A DNA stretch of 64,000 bases, from assembly GCF_003385775.1 (NCBI RefSeq), contig NZ_QRDP01000004.1:930001-994000 (forward strand), in the 5' to 3' direction. The notes under the pieces were generated by a model. It was not told where the DNA came from. It did no database searches and saw only the letters and a list, made by a program, of their open reading frames with translations. Position numbers and translations under genes: made by a program. This DNA comes from Parasphingopyxis lamellibrachiae (GTDB lineage: Bacteria > Pseudomonadota > Alphaproteobacteria > Sphingomonadales > Sphingomonadaceae). Shown here in pieces: positions 25,151-33,975 of the stretch. Every line of letters starts with the position of its first letter. Within the stretch, counting starts at the first letter, position 1.

Positions 25151-28100
25151 GGCAAATCTTCGCTTTCGGTGGCCTGAACATCACGTTCGGCCTGTATTCG
25201 GTTTATGCGGGCACGAATTGCCTGATTGACGAGAAAACCGGGGTCGTCGAGCAGGCGGAAGGAATAGAGCATCTGGTTGAACGGCGCGTTCATCCGGATA
25301 TTGAAACGGATGGGAATTTCGGCCAGTTCCCGCGTAAAGCCGCCGACGATGAAGCCCTGGCCCTCCCGATCCAGATTCGGCGAAACGCCGGTAAAACTGA
25401 TATTGGTGACCATCTCGCCGTCGATCGCGCCGTCGAAATCGATCCTCAGTTCCGAATAGCGGATCAGCTCCAGCGCGTTGAACGCCAGCGAGCCGAAAAG
25501 CCCCAGATTCACGTCGCTAATCTCGCCGACATAGGAAAATGTGCCGCCGCCGGCCCGGGAAACCAGATATCCGTCCTCAATCCGCCCGCCATTGATATCG
25601 AAGACCATCGGCAATTCGCCGTCGAACAGGCCCGTCGCGACGATATTTTCGAAATCGCGCGATTCGAGGAACTGGAACCCGTCAACCCCCTCGACCCGGA
25701 AAACGAGCTCGCGCGCCTGATCAACACGGAAATCGAGAATCGTGGGATCGAGGATCAGCGCACCGCCGGCAAAAGGCCAGCGCGCACCCTCTACCCGCAC
25801 CCGGTTCGCCGAAAGCAGCTCAAAGCGCACACGACCGTCCTCGACCAGCACACCGGGATTGATTTCGCGAATCGTCGCCACCTGCCCGGGCTCCGTATTC
25901 ATGCCGAGCAGATCGGTGAAGCGAACCTCGCTGTTGAGACCCCGCACCGGGCCAAACGGTGCGGCAAGGTCAACATCCGTCAGCTGGTAAACGCCGTCGC
26001 TGGTCACGCCGGCTGCATCCCAGTGGATCGTTCCGATGCCACTCACCAGCCCTTCCACCTCGGCCACGATCCCGAGCAAGAGATTGGTCAGGTCCGTGGG
26101 CTGGAGCCGGTCGTTAAACGCCAGGTCGTCAGTCTCCAGAACCGCCTCGCCGCTCCCGTCGCGAAGATCATGGTTCAGGGAAACATTAGCAATCAGCAAA
26201 TCCTGTTCCGGCGTACGCAGACCGCCGGACATGGTGATCAGGCTGCTTTCCATTCGCAGCGCCATGTCGCGCACGACCAAGGGCTCGAAAAGCGTGTCCG
26301 GATCGTCATTGGTTACGCCGGCAACCCCATTTAGCTGCAGGATGCCGCCAACAAAGCGCCAGTCGCCGGAGCTGTCCTCCAGCCGGATCGGCACATTGGC
26401 GATCTCCCCTGCGGCGGCGGAGAACTCGCCATCGACGCCGCCGGTGACGAAACGCGCCGCCAAGCGACCGATATCCAGCTCGGATTGTGCGCCCGCCGGG
26501 CCAAGCCTTACCGATACGCCGTTTGCGGCAAAGGCGGGCCGGCCAAGGGGCAGACGAAAATCCTGCGCGCTGATTGACAGCGGCGAGCCGCCCAGCGTTC
26601 CCCGTAATCGGGGGCGGATCAGCCTGCCCCCGCCGCTCATGCCCACACCCGGCGCATACCGCACCAGCGTGCCGCCTTCGACCGGGCAGAAGGGCAACCG
26701 GGTAGGCCCGACAGTCACCCCCGCCACGGAAAGGCGATCCCAGCGAACCGGGACGCAGCCTTCGCCGAATGCGAGGCGTCCGCCCCGCCCCATCGTTCCG
26801 GCGACCGGCATGCGCAGCCGCTCGACCCGGCCATCGGCGAGCGGACCGGTCATCTCGATCTGGGTGACGATCCGCGTGTTTCCATCGGCTGCCGCGGTGA
26901 ACCGCACCGGAGCGAGGTTGAGGACGGCATTGCCGGTACGGATCGGCGCAATCTCGGCATAGCCTTCCAGCGGAGCGCCCGCCGCCGCCTGATCCAGCGT
27001 CACGAAGCTTTGCGGGAAGCCGCCGCCCGCCAGCCGCATCGCTCCGTCGAAACGCAACCCACGATCGGGCCAGGCGTAGCGCAGCCCCTCTCCCCGTTCG
27101 AGCGCGACCCGGGCGCCGCTCTCGCTTGTCCCGCGTATTTCGGCAAAACGCACCGCGCCGCCGCCTTCCCCATAGGCTCCGGTAATCGCGAACTGCGCAT
27201 CGAAATTGCGTCCCGCCGCCTGTAAGGCACGGGCGAGACCGGTCCCCACCGGGCCCAACGGCGTTCCTTCCGCGCCTCTCAGGGCGGCAACCAGCCCATC
27301 CAGAACAGGGTCTCCCGCCTGCGCACCGACGAGCTCGACATCGCCGTCAAAACCGATTGATCCTCCGCCATTCCTGATCCGGTAATGGCCGCGCAATGCG
27401 GTTCGCGCCGCCCGAATATCCTGTCCGCTCGCACCGGCTGCGCTTAGCCGCATGGTGCCGGTCGTCTGGCTTCCCGTCTCGCCATCGAAGGACACTGCAA
27501 GTCGCGTGGCGGACGCGCGCGCCTGTGCATGCACGATTGACGCGGCCAAAAGCTCGGCTTCCCCCCCCCAGCGGCGAAAGCTCTCAGAGAAAATGGCATC
27601 GAGCGCCAGTTGCGGCTGGACCATCGCAAAGCCGGTATCAGTGCAAGACAGTTCCCCGGCGCGGGCCGGCCCTTCAATGGCGGGGCGGCGATCATTGACA
27701 GCAACCGCGAAATCCGTCCGCACAGCCGATATCTCGCATCCCCGATATTTCAGGCCCGGGCTTGCCGCTGCAAGTCGGCCCCGAAAGCCGTTCTGGAGAG
27801 CTCCGGACCCGAATGCGGCAAGCGCCACCGGTCCATAAGGCGTCTGCAGGCGCATGATCGCATCCGTCAGCTCCAGCTCCATATCGGGAAGGCTGAACGG
27901 CTCCCCGGTCGGTTCCGGCAAAAGGCCGTTGAGCTGGCCGAAATCGAAAGAGCCATCGACCAGCCGGCCGTTTATCCTGACGCCGCGCGCCACAACCCGC
28001 CGGATTTCCGGATATCCCAAGCCATAGCGCAGATAGATAAATGCCGAATCCACAGTAAGATCCGGATTGTTGGGATCGCCAATGACAAGATTATCGATTC

Positions 28101-28305
28101 GCTGCCGGCCGAATCCGATCTCCTGAATCTCATAGCCGCCCTCAATCTCCGCCTCGGCGAGAATGTCATCGATATAGCTGGCCGCAATCGTCTCGCGCTT
28201 TAGCCAGGCGATGCCGGCAGCTATCGCCAGCAACAGAATGAAACCGCCAAGGCCATATCGCCATCGCCCGCGCGTATCCTTCTGACGAGGCTCGTCTTCT
28301 TCCAT
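25147..28305 (-). CDS. ydbH: YdbH-type AsmA-like intermembrane phospholipid transporter
   Basis: YdbH, TamB and YhdP are partly redundant bridge-like proteins that carry phospholipids from the inner to the outer membrane in Gram-negative bacteria. This 1052-residue protein has an N-terminal membrane anchor (LGGFILLLAIAAGIAWL near 18-34) and a long beta-rich periplasmic body. The C-terminal part (GFTRELAEIPIRFNIRMNAPFNQMLYSFRLLDDPG) matches the conserved end of the YdbH family. The downstream ynbE and ydbL confirm the assignment. Its length exceeds E. coli YdbH (about 880), which could reflect a wider periplasm or extra repeats. Confidence 0.9.
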   Translation of the reverse strand: MEEDEPRQKDTRGRWRYGLGGFILLLAIAAGIAWLKRETIAASYIDDILAEAEIEGGYEIQEIGFGRQRIDNLVIGDPNNPDLTVDSAFIYLRYGLGYPEIRRVVARGVRINGRLVDGSFDFGQLNGLLPEPTGEPFSLPDMELELTDAIMRLQTPYGPVALAAFGSGALQNGFRGRLAAASPGLKYRGCEISAVRTDFAVAVNDRRPAIEGPARAGELSCTDTGFAMVQPQLALDAIFSESFRRWGGEAELLAASIVHAQARASATRLAVSFDGETGSQTTGTMRLSAAGASGQDIRAARTALRGHYRIRNGGGSIGFDGDVELVGAQAGDPVLDGLVAALRGAEGTPLGPVGTGLARALQAAGRNFDAQFAITGAYGEGGGAVRFAEIRGTSESGARVALERGEGLRYAWPDRGLRFDGAMRLAGGGFPQSFVTLDQAAAGAPLEGYAEIAPIRTGNAVLNLAPVRFTAAADGNTRIVTQIEMTGPLADGRVERLRMPVAGTMGRGGRLAFGEGCVPVRWDRLSVAGVTVGPTRLPFCPVEGGTLVRYAPGVGMSGGGRLIRPRLRGTLGGSPLSISAQDFRLPLGRPAFAANGVSVRLGPAGAQSELDIGRLAARFVTGGVDGEFSAAAGEIANVPIRLEDSSGDWRFVGGILQLNGVAGVTNDDPDTLFEPLVVRDMALRMESSLITMSGGLRTPEQDLLIANVSLNHDLRDGSGEAVLETDDLAFNDRLQPTDLTNLLLGIVAEVEGLVSGIGTIHWDAAGVTSDGVYQLTDVDLAAPFGPVRGLNSEVRFTDLLGMNTEPGQVATIREINPGVLVEDGRVRFELLSANRVRVEGARWPFAGGALILDPTILDFRVDQARELVFRVEGVDGFQFLESRDFENIVATGLFDGELPMVFDINGGRIEDGYLVSRAGGGTFSYVGEISDVNLGLFGSLAFNALELIRYSELRIDFDGAIDGEMVTNISFTGVSPNLDREGQGFIVGGFTRELAEIPIRFNIRMNAPFNQMLYSFRLLDDPGFLVNQAIRARINRIQAERDVQATESEDLP

Positions 28306-28358
28306 GATGCTGAATTAGCGCGATTGCACGCAGGCCGCCATCCCGATAGCGTTGCACC

Positions 28359-29042
28359 ATGGCAGATGCACCGACAGATGGCACAGGCCACCGCGCCCGG
28401 CTGAGGAAACGGCTGATCGAGGGCGGTCATGGCGCGCTGCTCGATCATGAGCTGGTCGAATATCTGCTGACACTCGCCATACCGCGCCGCGACACCAAAC
28501 CTCTGGCCAAACAGCTAATCGCGGAATTTGGCGGGCTGGGCCCGCTCCTGTCGGCCGAGCCCGAAGCACTGTCGCGGATCGGCGGTCTCAGCGAAGGGGC
28601 GGTTGCCGCGCTGATGATCGCCAAGGCGTCCGCGCTGCGCCTGCTGGCCGACGATATCCGCGAAAAACCGATACTCGCCAACTGGCAGGCGCTGATCGAT
28701 TATCTGCATGCCGACATGGCGCACGAACCGATTGAGCGGGTGCGGGTGCTCCATCTTGACAGCAAGAATATCCTCATCCGCGATGAAGTAGTAACCGAAG
28801 GATCGATCGACCAGGCCGCCGTCTATGTGCGTGAGATCATCCGCCGCGCCATCGATCTGCATGCGAGCGGGCTTATCCTCGTGCACAACCATCCCAGCGG
28901 CGATCCGGCCCCCAGCAAGGCCGATATCCAGCTCACCCGCGAAGTTGCAGAGGCCGCCCGGCCGCTCGGCATCGCCGTGCACGATCATCTGATTGTCGGC
29001 ACCCAGGGCCAGACCAGCATGCGAAGCCAGGGACTGATATAG
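28359..29042 (+). CDS. radC: RadC family JAMM-domain protein
   Basis: The 227-residue protein has a helix-hairpin-helix-like N-terminal region (ALSRIGGLSEGAVAAL) and a C-terminal JAMM metalloprotease-like domain. The zinc motif is HNHPSGDPAPSKAD, with histidines at 176 and 178 and aspartate 189 region following. RadC was once tied to DNA repair; its true function is unsettled, though the motif predicts a zinc hydrolase. The start at 28359 is 53 nt from the divergent ydbH start. It is followed 1-17 nt later by the quinone reductase gene, so the two may share a transcript. Confidence 0.92.
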   Translation: MADAPTDGTGHRARLRKRLIEGGHGALLDHELVEYLLTLAIPRRDTKPLAKQLIAEFGGLGPLLSAEPEALSRIGGLSEGAVAALMIAKASALRLLADDIREKPILANWQALIDYLHADMAHEPIERVRVLHLDSKNILIRDEVVTEGSIDQAAVYVREIIRRAIDLHASGLILVHNHPSGDPAPSKADIQLTREVAEAARPLGIAVHDHLIVGTQGQTSMRSQGLI

Positions 29043-29058
29043 AATGGTGTATCCGGCA

Positions 29059-30042
29059 ATGATGCGGACGTTGCAGGTCGTCAGCCTAACGCCCGATTTC
29101 AAAGGCTGCGCCGTTGCGGAGGTTTCGGTTCCCCGACCCGGCCCCGGCCAGGCATTGCTCCGGGTCAAGGCAGCTGCGCTAGGTTTTCCCGATCTCCTGA
29201 TGACCGAAGGCAAATATCAGCATCGGCCCGAACTGCCTTTTACGCCCGGCAACGATATCGCGGGAGAGATTGTCGCGTTCGGCGGCGATGATGCCGATTT
29301 CGCGGTTGGCGACGCGGTCGTGGCGACTTTGGGTGTCGGCGGTTTCGGCGAATATGCGCTCTGCCCGATCGCCGCGCTCAGGCGCAAACCGGAAGCCATG
29401 ACGTTCGAGGCGGCCGCCGCCTTTGGTGTTGCCTATCTGACTGCCTATGTGTCGCTGGTCCGGTGCGGAGCGCTGCAGCCGGATGAATGGTTATTGGTCC
29501 ATGGCGCGGCGGGCGGCGTGGGGCTTGCGGCAGTAGATCTCGGCCGGGCGCTCGGCGCCCGGGTGATTGCCGCCTCTGCTTCGGACGAGAAACTCGCGAC
29601 AATCGCGCGGGAATATCAGCCCGATGCCGCAATCAATGTGACAGGCGGATTTCGCGAGGCGGTGAAGGAGATCACCGGTGGCGGCGCAGATGTGATTTAC
29701 GATCCCGTCGGCGGCGATATTTTCGACGAAAGCACACGGTGCATCGCGTTCGGAGGCCGCTTGCTGGTTATCGGCTTTGCTTCCGGCCGGATCGCGACCG
29801 TCCCGACCAATATCCCGCTCATCAAGGGCTTTTCGGTCGTCGGTGTGCGGGCCGGAGAATATGGGCGCCGCTATCCGGAGCGCGGCGTGGAGAATTTCGA
29901 TGCGATCTGGACGCTGGCCGAAGCGGGTCGACTAAAGCCACACGTCCACACTGCTGTTCCGCTCAGCGGGTGGCGCGAGGCGTTTGGAATGATGCGAACC
30001 CGTCAAGTGGTAGGGCGCGTCATCATCAAGCCGGGTGAATAA
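29059..30042 (+). CDS. NADPH:quinone oxidoreductase (zinc-independent MDR family)
   Basis: This 327-residue medium-chain dehydrogenase/reductase has the N-terminal GroES-like domain and a Rossmann domain with HGAAGGVGLAAVDLGRALG, the quinone-reductase form of the NADPH site. Catalytic zinc ligands of alcohol dehydrogenases are absent, placing it with QOR/zeta-crystallin proteins. Tandem ATGs occur at 29059 and 29062; an upstream in-frame ATG at 29044 is also possible. The likely reaction is NADPH-dependent reduction of quinones or enoyl compounds; the physiological substrate is unknown. Confidence 0.88.
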   Translation: MMRTLQVVSLTPDFKGCAVAEVSVPRPGPGQALLRVKAAALGFPDLLMTEGKYQHRPELPFTPGNDIAGEIVAFGGDDADFAVGDAVVATLGVGGFGEYALCPIAALRRKPEAMTFEAAAAFGVAYLTAYVSLVRCGALQPDEWLLVHGAAGGVGLAAVDLGRALGARVIAASASDEKLATIAREYQPDAAINVTGGFREAVKEITGGGADVIYDPVGGDIFDESTRCIAFGGRLLVIGFASGRIATVPTNIPLIKGFSVVGVRAGEYGRRYPERGVENFDAIWTLAEAGRLKPHVHTAVPLSGWREAFGMMRTRQVVGRVIIKPGE

Positions 30043-30139
30043 CGCAAATCGATTGCCCTTGGCGTTTGTCCCCCGCGCCCGCCCCTGCTAAGCGGCGCGC
30101 TTAATTCAACCATCACCGATTCCAAAGGACCCGCCCGCA

Positions 30140-31450
30140 ATGATCCCGCGCTATTCACGGCCCGAAATGGCCGCCATCTGGGAACCGGAGTCGAAATTCC
30201 GGATCTGGTTCGAGATCGAGGCACATGCCACCGATGCGCTCGCAAAACTGGGCGTTGTTCCGGAATCGGCGGCAAAGGCACTGTGGGACTGGTGGGCGAC
30301 CGAGCCCGAGATCGACGTTCCCGCCATCGATGCCATCGAAGCGGTAACCAAGCATGACGTTATCGCTTTCCTGACATGGGTAGCGGAAAATGTTGGCGAG
30401 GAAGCGCGCTTCATGCATCAGGGGATGACCAGCTCTGACGTGCTCGACACCTGCCTCGCCGTGCAGCTGACCCGGGCCTCCGACATTCTGCTTGCCGACC
30501 TGGATGCGTTGCTGGACGCGTTGAAACGCCGCGCGATGGAACATAAACTGACGCCGACCATCGGCCGCAGCCACGGCATTCAGGGCGAGCCGGTAACCTT
30601 TGGCCTGAAACTGGCCCAGGCCTATGCCGAATTTGAACGCTGCAAGGCGCGCCTCATTCTCGCACGTGAAGAAATCGCCACCTGCGCGATTTCCGGTGCG
30701 ATGGGGACCTTCGCCAATATCGATCCCTCCGTCGAAGCCCATGTCGCCAAACAACTGGGGCTGGCCGTGGAGCCGATCTCGACCCAGGTTATCCCGCGCG
30801 ATCGCCACGCCATGTTCTTCGCGACACTCGGCGTGATCGCCTCTTCGGCCGAACGACTGGCCGTCGAAATTCGCCATCTTCAGCGGACCGAAGTTCTGGA
30901 AGCCGAGGAGTATTTCTCGCCCGGGCAGAAAGGTTCGTCGGCGATGCCGCACAAGCGCAACCCGATCCTCACGGAAAATCTTACCGGGCTGGCCCGCATG
31001 GTGCGCGGCTATGCACTTCCCGCGATGGAGAATGTCGCGCTGTGGCATGAGCGGGACATCAGCCATTCCTCTGTCGAACGCTATATCGGTCCCGACGCGA
31101 CCATCACCCTCGATTTCGGGCTCGCGCGCCTCACCGGCGTAATCGACAAGCTGCTCGTCTATCCGGAACGCATGCAGAAGAATTTGGACAAGATGGGCGG
31201 GCTTGTGCACTCGCAACGTGTGCTGCTTGCCCTGACACAGGCGGGCGTAAGCCGTGAGGATGCGTATCGGCTCGTCCAGCGCAATGCGATGAAGGTTTGG
31301 GATTCCGACGGCGCATTATCGCTGATGGAACTGCTCAAGGCCGATTCGGATGTCACTGCCGCGCTCAGCGATGCCGAGATCGAGGAGAAGTTCGATCTTG
31401 GCTATCATTTCAAGCATGTGGATACGGTTTTCGAACGGGTATTCGACTAG
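30140..31450 (+). CDS. purB: Adenylosuccinate lyase
   Basis: PurB catalyses two beta-eliminations in purine synthesis, on SAICAR and on adenylosuccinate. The 436-residue length is standard for the bacterial tetramer. The signature GSSAMPHKRNP is at 265-275, including the flexible catalytic loop serine. SHGIQGEPVTFG near 144 holds a catalytic histidine, and TSSDVLDT near 97 is a substrate loop. AAAGGA lies upstream of the ATG. Its stop overlaps the stop of the convergent TPR/oxygenase gene by 4 nt. Confidence 0.97.
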   Translation: MIPRYSRPEMAAIWEPESKFRIWFEIEAHATDALAKLGVVPESAAKALWDWWATEPEIDVPAIDAIEAVTKHDVIAFLTWVAENVGEEARFMHQGMTSSDVLDTCLAVQLTRASDILLADLDALLDALKRRAMEHKLTPTIGRSHGIQGEPVTFGLKLAQAYAEFERCKARLILAREEIATCAISGAMGTFANIDPSVEAHVAKQLGLAVEPISTQVIPRDRHAMFFATLGVIASSAERLAVEIRHLQRTEVLEAEEYFSPGQKGSSAMPHKRNPILTENLTGLARMVRGYALPAMENVALWHERDISHSSVERYIGPDATITLDFGLARLTGVIDKLLVYPERMQKNLDKMGGLVHSQRVLLALTQAGVSREDAYRLVQRNAMKVWDSDGALSLMELLKADSDVTAALSDAEIEEKFDLGYHFKHVDTVFERVFD

Positions 31451-32739
31451 GGCCTGCCTTCCGGTCCGGGCGCGACATCGAATGCGACGGACAGCCTTTC
31501 GCCATCCGCGAACGGCCGGGTTCCGTGATAAAGATAGCTCGGGAAGAGGATGAGCCGCCCGGGCTTCGGTTCGAAAGTGCGGAGTGGTTCAAGATCGAGC
31601 TGGAGATCCGCGGGTGGGCGGCCAAGCTCTATCCATCCTTCCTGACGCGCGGCGTCCAGACTGCCGGGTATCGCCACATAAAAGGCCGAGCTCAACGCGC
31701 CGCCGGGATGCACATGGCTGACATGAAAGCCGCCGCCGCCAATCCGGACCGACCATCCGGTGACCAGGCTTGGCGCCGCGCCGCGCCAGCGCAGCAAGGG
31801 ATGCGCGGGATCTTGGCCTGGAAGGGCGTTCCAGAATGTACGCGCCGCCTGTTCCAGCCGTGACCGCAGATCGCCGATGATCGGCTCCGCCCGTTCGAAG
31901 ATATCTCCGCGCGTCTGCGTCCCGCTGCGTACGCTCTGGCCGACTGGCCGGGCATTGGCGCTGTGCAATATGCGCAACAGCCGGGCCAGGGCAGCCATCT
32001 GCGCTGTCGGCATGTCGACCTCGATCGCGCCGGTTAACGCCCCCTGCCCGACGAGCCAGTCATGGCGCGGATCCCCGGCCAGTCGCCAGGCGATTTCCGT
32101 CAGCGCCCAGACGGACACATCCTCGGGATGTCGCCGCCGGGCTTCGTCGAGAAGCTCGATCGCCTCATCGGTCTCGCCGGTGCGCAGCCGATGACGTGCG
32201 AGCTGGAACGGCAGGTCGGGCAGATCGGCCGGCAGGTCGGCAAGCAAAGCCCCGGCGCGCTCCAGATCGCCGGCGGTGCCGCTATGCATGGCTTCGATCA
32301 ACCGCAGCATCGGCAGGTCGAAGCCCTGCTCCCGCGCCGTGGAGGCGGCATCGGCCGCGTCGTCATGGCGCCCGGTTCCCGCGAGCAGCTGGATATAGGC
32401 TTTCCAAAGGCCCGAATGGCGCGGCATCCTTCCGAGTGCCTCTTCGATTGCAGCCAGATAGCGAGCTTCATCGCCGCCTTCCCAACGCAGATTGGCGAGC
32501 GCCATCTGCCCGTCCACCCAGTCCGGTACGCGGGCGACAATCGATTCCAGGCGGGAAAGCGCTTCCGGATCTCCGGCCGACACACGCAGGGTGGCTTCGC
32601 CGATCAGCAACCCGCCATCGCCGGGCGCAGCCTTCAGCGCCCGCGCGACGAGATCGAGCGCGTCACCGTCACCCCGCCGATAGGCGGCCATAGCGGCATT
32701 GCGTTGGGCCTGCGCGTCGGTTGAGCCTGGCCCCGCCAT
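31447..32739 (-). CDS. TPR protein fused to a putative 2-oxoglutarate/Fe(II) oxygenase
   Basis: The 430-residue protein has an N-terminal half of helical TPR-like repeats (about residues 10-230). The C-terminal domain is a double-stranded beta-helix oxygenase. The candidate metal site is FHVSHVHPGG (H342/H344), with a distal histidine in FPSYLYHGTRPF (H405) and a 2-oxoglutarate-type arginine in ERLSVAF (R415). This matches the family of putative 2OG-Fe(II) oxygenases with tyrosine-rich LFPSxLxH motifs. The gene starts 6 nt after the dnaJ stop on the same strand, so it should be co-transcribed with the chaperone. A protein-hydroxylating role is a guess. Confidence 0.8.
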   Translation of the reverse strand: MAGPGSTDAQAQRNAAMAAYRRGDGDALDLVARALKAAPGDGGLLIGEATLRVSAGDPEALSRLESIVARVPDWVDGQMALANLRWEGGDEARYLAAIEEALGRMPRHSGLWKAYIQLLAGTGRHDDAADAASTAREQGFDLPMLRLIEAMHSGTAGDLERAGALLADLPADLPDLPFQLARHRLRTGETDEAIELLDEARRRHPEDVSVWALTEIAWRLAGDPRHDWLVGQGALTGAIEVDMPTAQMAALARLLRILHSANARPVGQSVRSGTQTRGDIFERAEPIIGDLRSRLEQAARTFWNALPGQDPAHPLLRWRGAAPSLVTGWSVRIGGGGFHVSHVHPGGALSSAFYVAIPGSLDAARQEGWIELGRPPADLQLDLEPLRTFEPKPGRLILFPSYLYHGTRPFADGERLSVAFDVAPGPEGRP

Positions 32740-32745
32740 CGCTGC

Positions 32746-33870
32746 CTATTCGCTGAACATCGTTTTCAGCTTGTCGAAAAAGCCCGCGCTTTCGGGGCTT
32801 TCTTCGCCGGTTTCGGTTTCGCGAAACTCCTGCAGCAATTCCTTTTGCCGCGCCGATAGCTTGCTTGGCGTTTCGACATCGAACTGGGCGACCAGATCGC
32901 CATATCCCCTGCCCTGCAATACGGGCATGCCGGCGCCGCGTTTGCGCAGCTGCTTGCCGGACTGCATGCCCGCCGGAATCTGGAAGCCATGTACTTCACC
33001 ATCCAGTCCGGGCACCTCGATTGTCCCGCCTAGAGCTGCCGTAGTGAAAGAAATCGGGCAGCGCGCGAACAGCGTTGTGCCTTCTCGCTGAAACAGCTCA
33101 TGGCGGCTGAGATGCACGAAAATATATAGATCGCCGGCGGGACCGCCGCGCGCGCCCGCCTCGCCCTCGCCGGAAACGCGGATCCGCGTACCATCGTCCA
33201 CGCCGGGCGGGACCTTCACATCGATGGTCTTGGTCGTATCGACGCGGCCCTCGCCTCTGCAATCCTCGCACGGATCGGCAATCACCTGGCCCAGTCCATG
33301 ACAGTTCGGACAGGTCCGTTCGACAAGGAACAGGCCTTGCTGCGCACGCACCTTGCCATGTCCCTGGCAGGTGCCGCAGGTCTGGGCCGATGTTCCGGGC
33401 TTGGCGCCCGACCCGTCACAGGTTTCGCATGACGCGGTCACGTCGAGCGTCAACTCGGCATTCTTACCGTGAAACGCGTCTTCAAGCGTGATTTCGTAAT
33501 CATAACGCAGATCGGCGCCGCGCCGGACATCGCGGCCACGGCCGCGGCCGCCGCCACCCATGAAATCCTCGCCGAAGATATTCTCGAAAATATCGGAAAA
33601 TCCGCCGAAACCCTGCTGCTGATGGCCACCGCCACCACCGCCATTCTGGAACGCCGAATGGCCAAACCGGTCATAGGCCGCGCGCTTTTGCGGGTCCTTC
33701 AGGCATTCATAGGCTTCGTTGATGGATTTGAATTTCGCCTCGCACTCGGTATCTCCCGGATTGCGATCCGGATGATATTCCATGGCGAGCTTGCGATAGG
33801 CGGATTTCAGCGTGGCGCCATCCGCGCCCCGGTCCACCTGCAAAAGTTCGTAAAAATCGACTTCGGTCAT
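32746..33870 (-). CDS. dnaJ: Chaperone DnaJ
   Basis: DnaJ delivers unfolded clients to DnaK and stimulates its ATPase. The 374-residue protein has the J domain with HPD ([10 protein letters not shown] near residue 32), a Gly/Phe-rich linker with many GGGGG runs, and a zinc-binding domain. That domain holds four CxxCxGxG repeats ([32 protein letters not shown]). Two C-terminal substrate-binding domains follow. It is 105 nt downstream of dnaK on the same strand, with a repeat hairpin between the two. Confidence 0.97.
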   Translation of the reverse strand: MTEVDFYELLQVDRGADGATLKSAYRKLAMEYHPDRNPGDTECEAKFKSINEAYECLKDPQKRAAYDRFGHSAFQNGGGGGGHQQQGFGGFSDIFENIFGEDFMGGGGRGRGRDVRRGADLRYDYEITLEDAFHGKNAELTLDVTASCETCDGSGAKPGTSAQTCGTCQGHGKVRAQQGLFLVERTCPNCHGLGQVIADPCEDCRGEGRVDTTKTIDVKVPPGVDDGTRIRVSGEGEAGARGGPAGDLYIFVHLSRHELFQREGTTLFARCPISFTTAALGGTIEVPGLDGEVHGFQIPAGMQSGKQLRKRGAGMPVLQGRGYGDLVAQFDVETPSKLSARQKELLQEFRETETGEESPESAGFFDKLKTMFSE

Positions 33871-33933
33871 ACGACCCGTGCCCCCGACAAATCGTGCTCA
33901 GGCTGTGCCTGTCGACACCCCCCGCCACACCGA

Positions 33934-33951
33934 CCCTTTGACAAGCTCAGG
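33934..33951. repeat. Sphingomonad-type short intergenic hairpin repeat
   Basis: The segment CCCTTTGACAAGCTCAGG with its flanks closely resembles a short repeat (CTTCGACAAGCTCAGG-type) scattered between genes in sphingomonad genomes. It can fold as CCCT..GA, CAAGC, TCAGGG. It sits in the dnaK-dnaJ spacer. Only this clear intergenic copy was seen in the window; the family link is from memory. Confidence 0.55.
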
Positions 33952-33975
33952 GCAAGCGCAGCAGGGGGCATTGGA

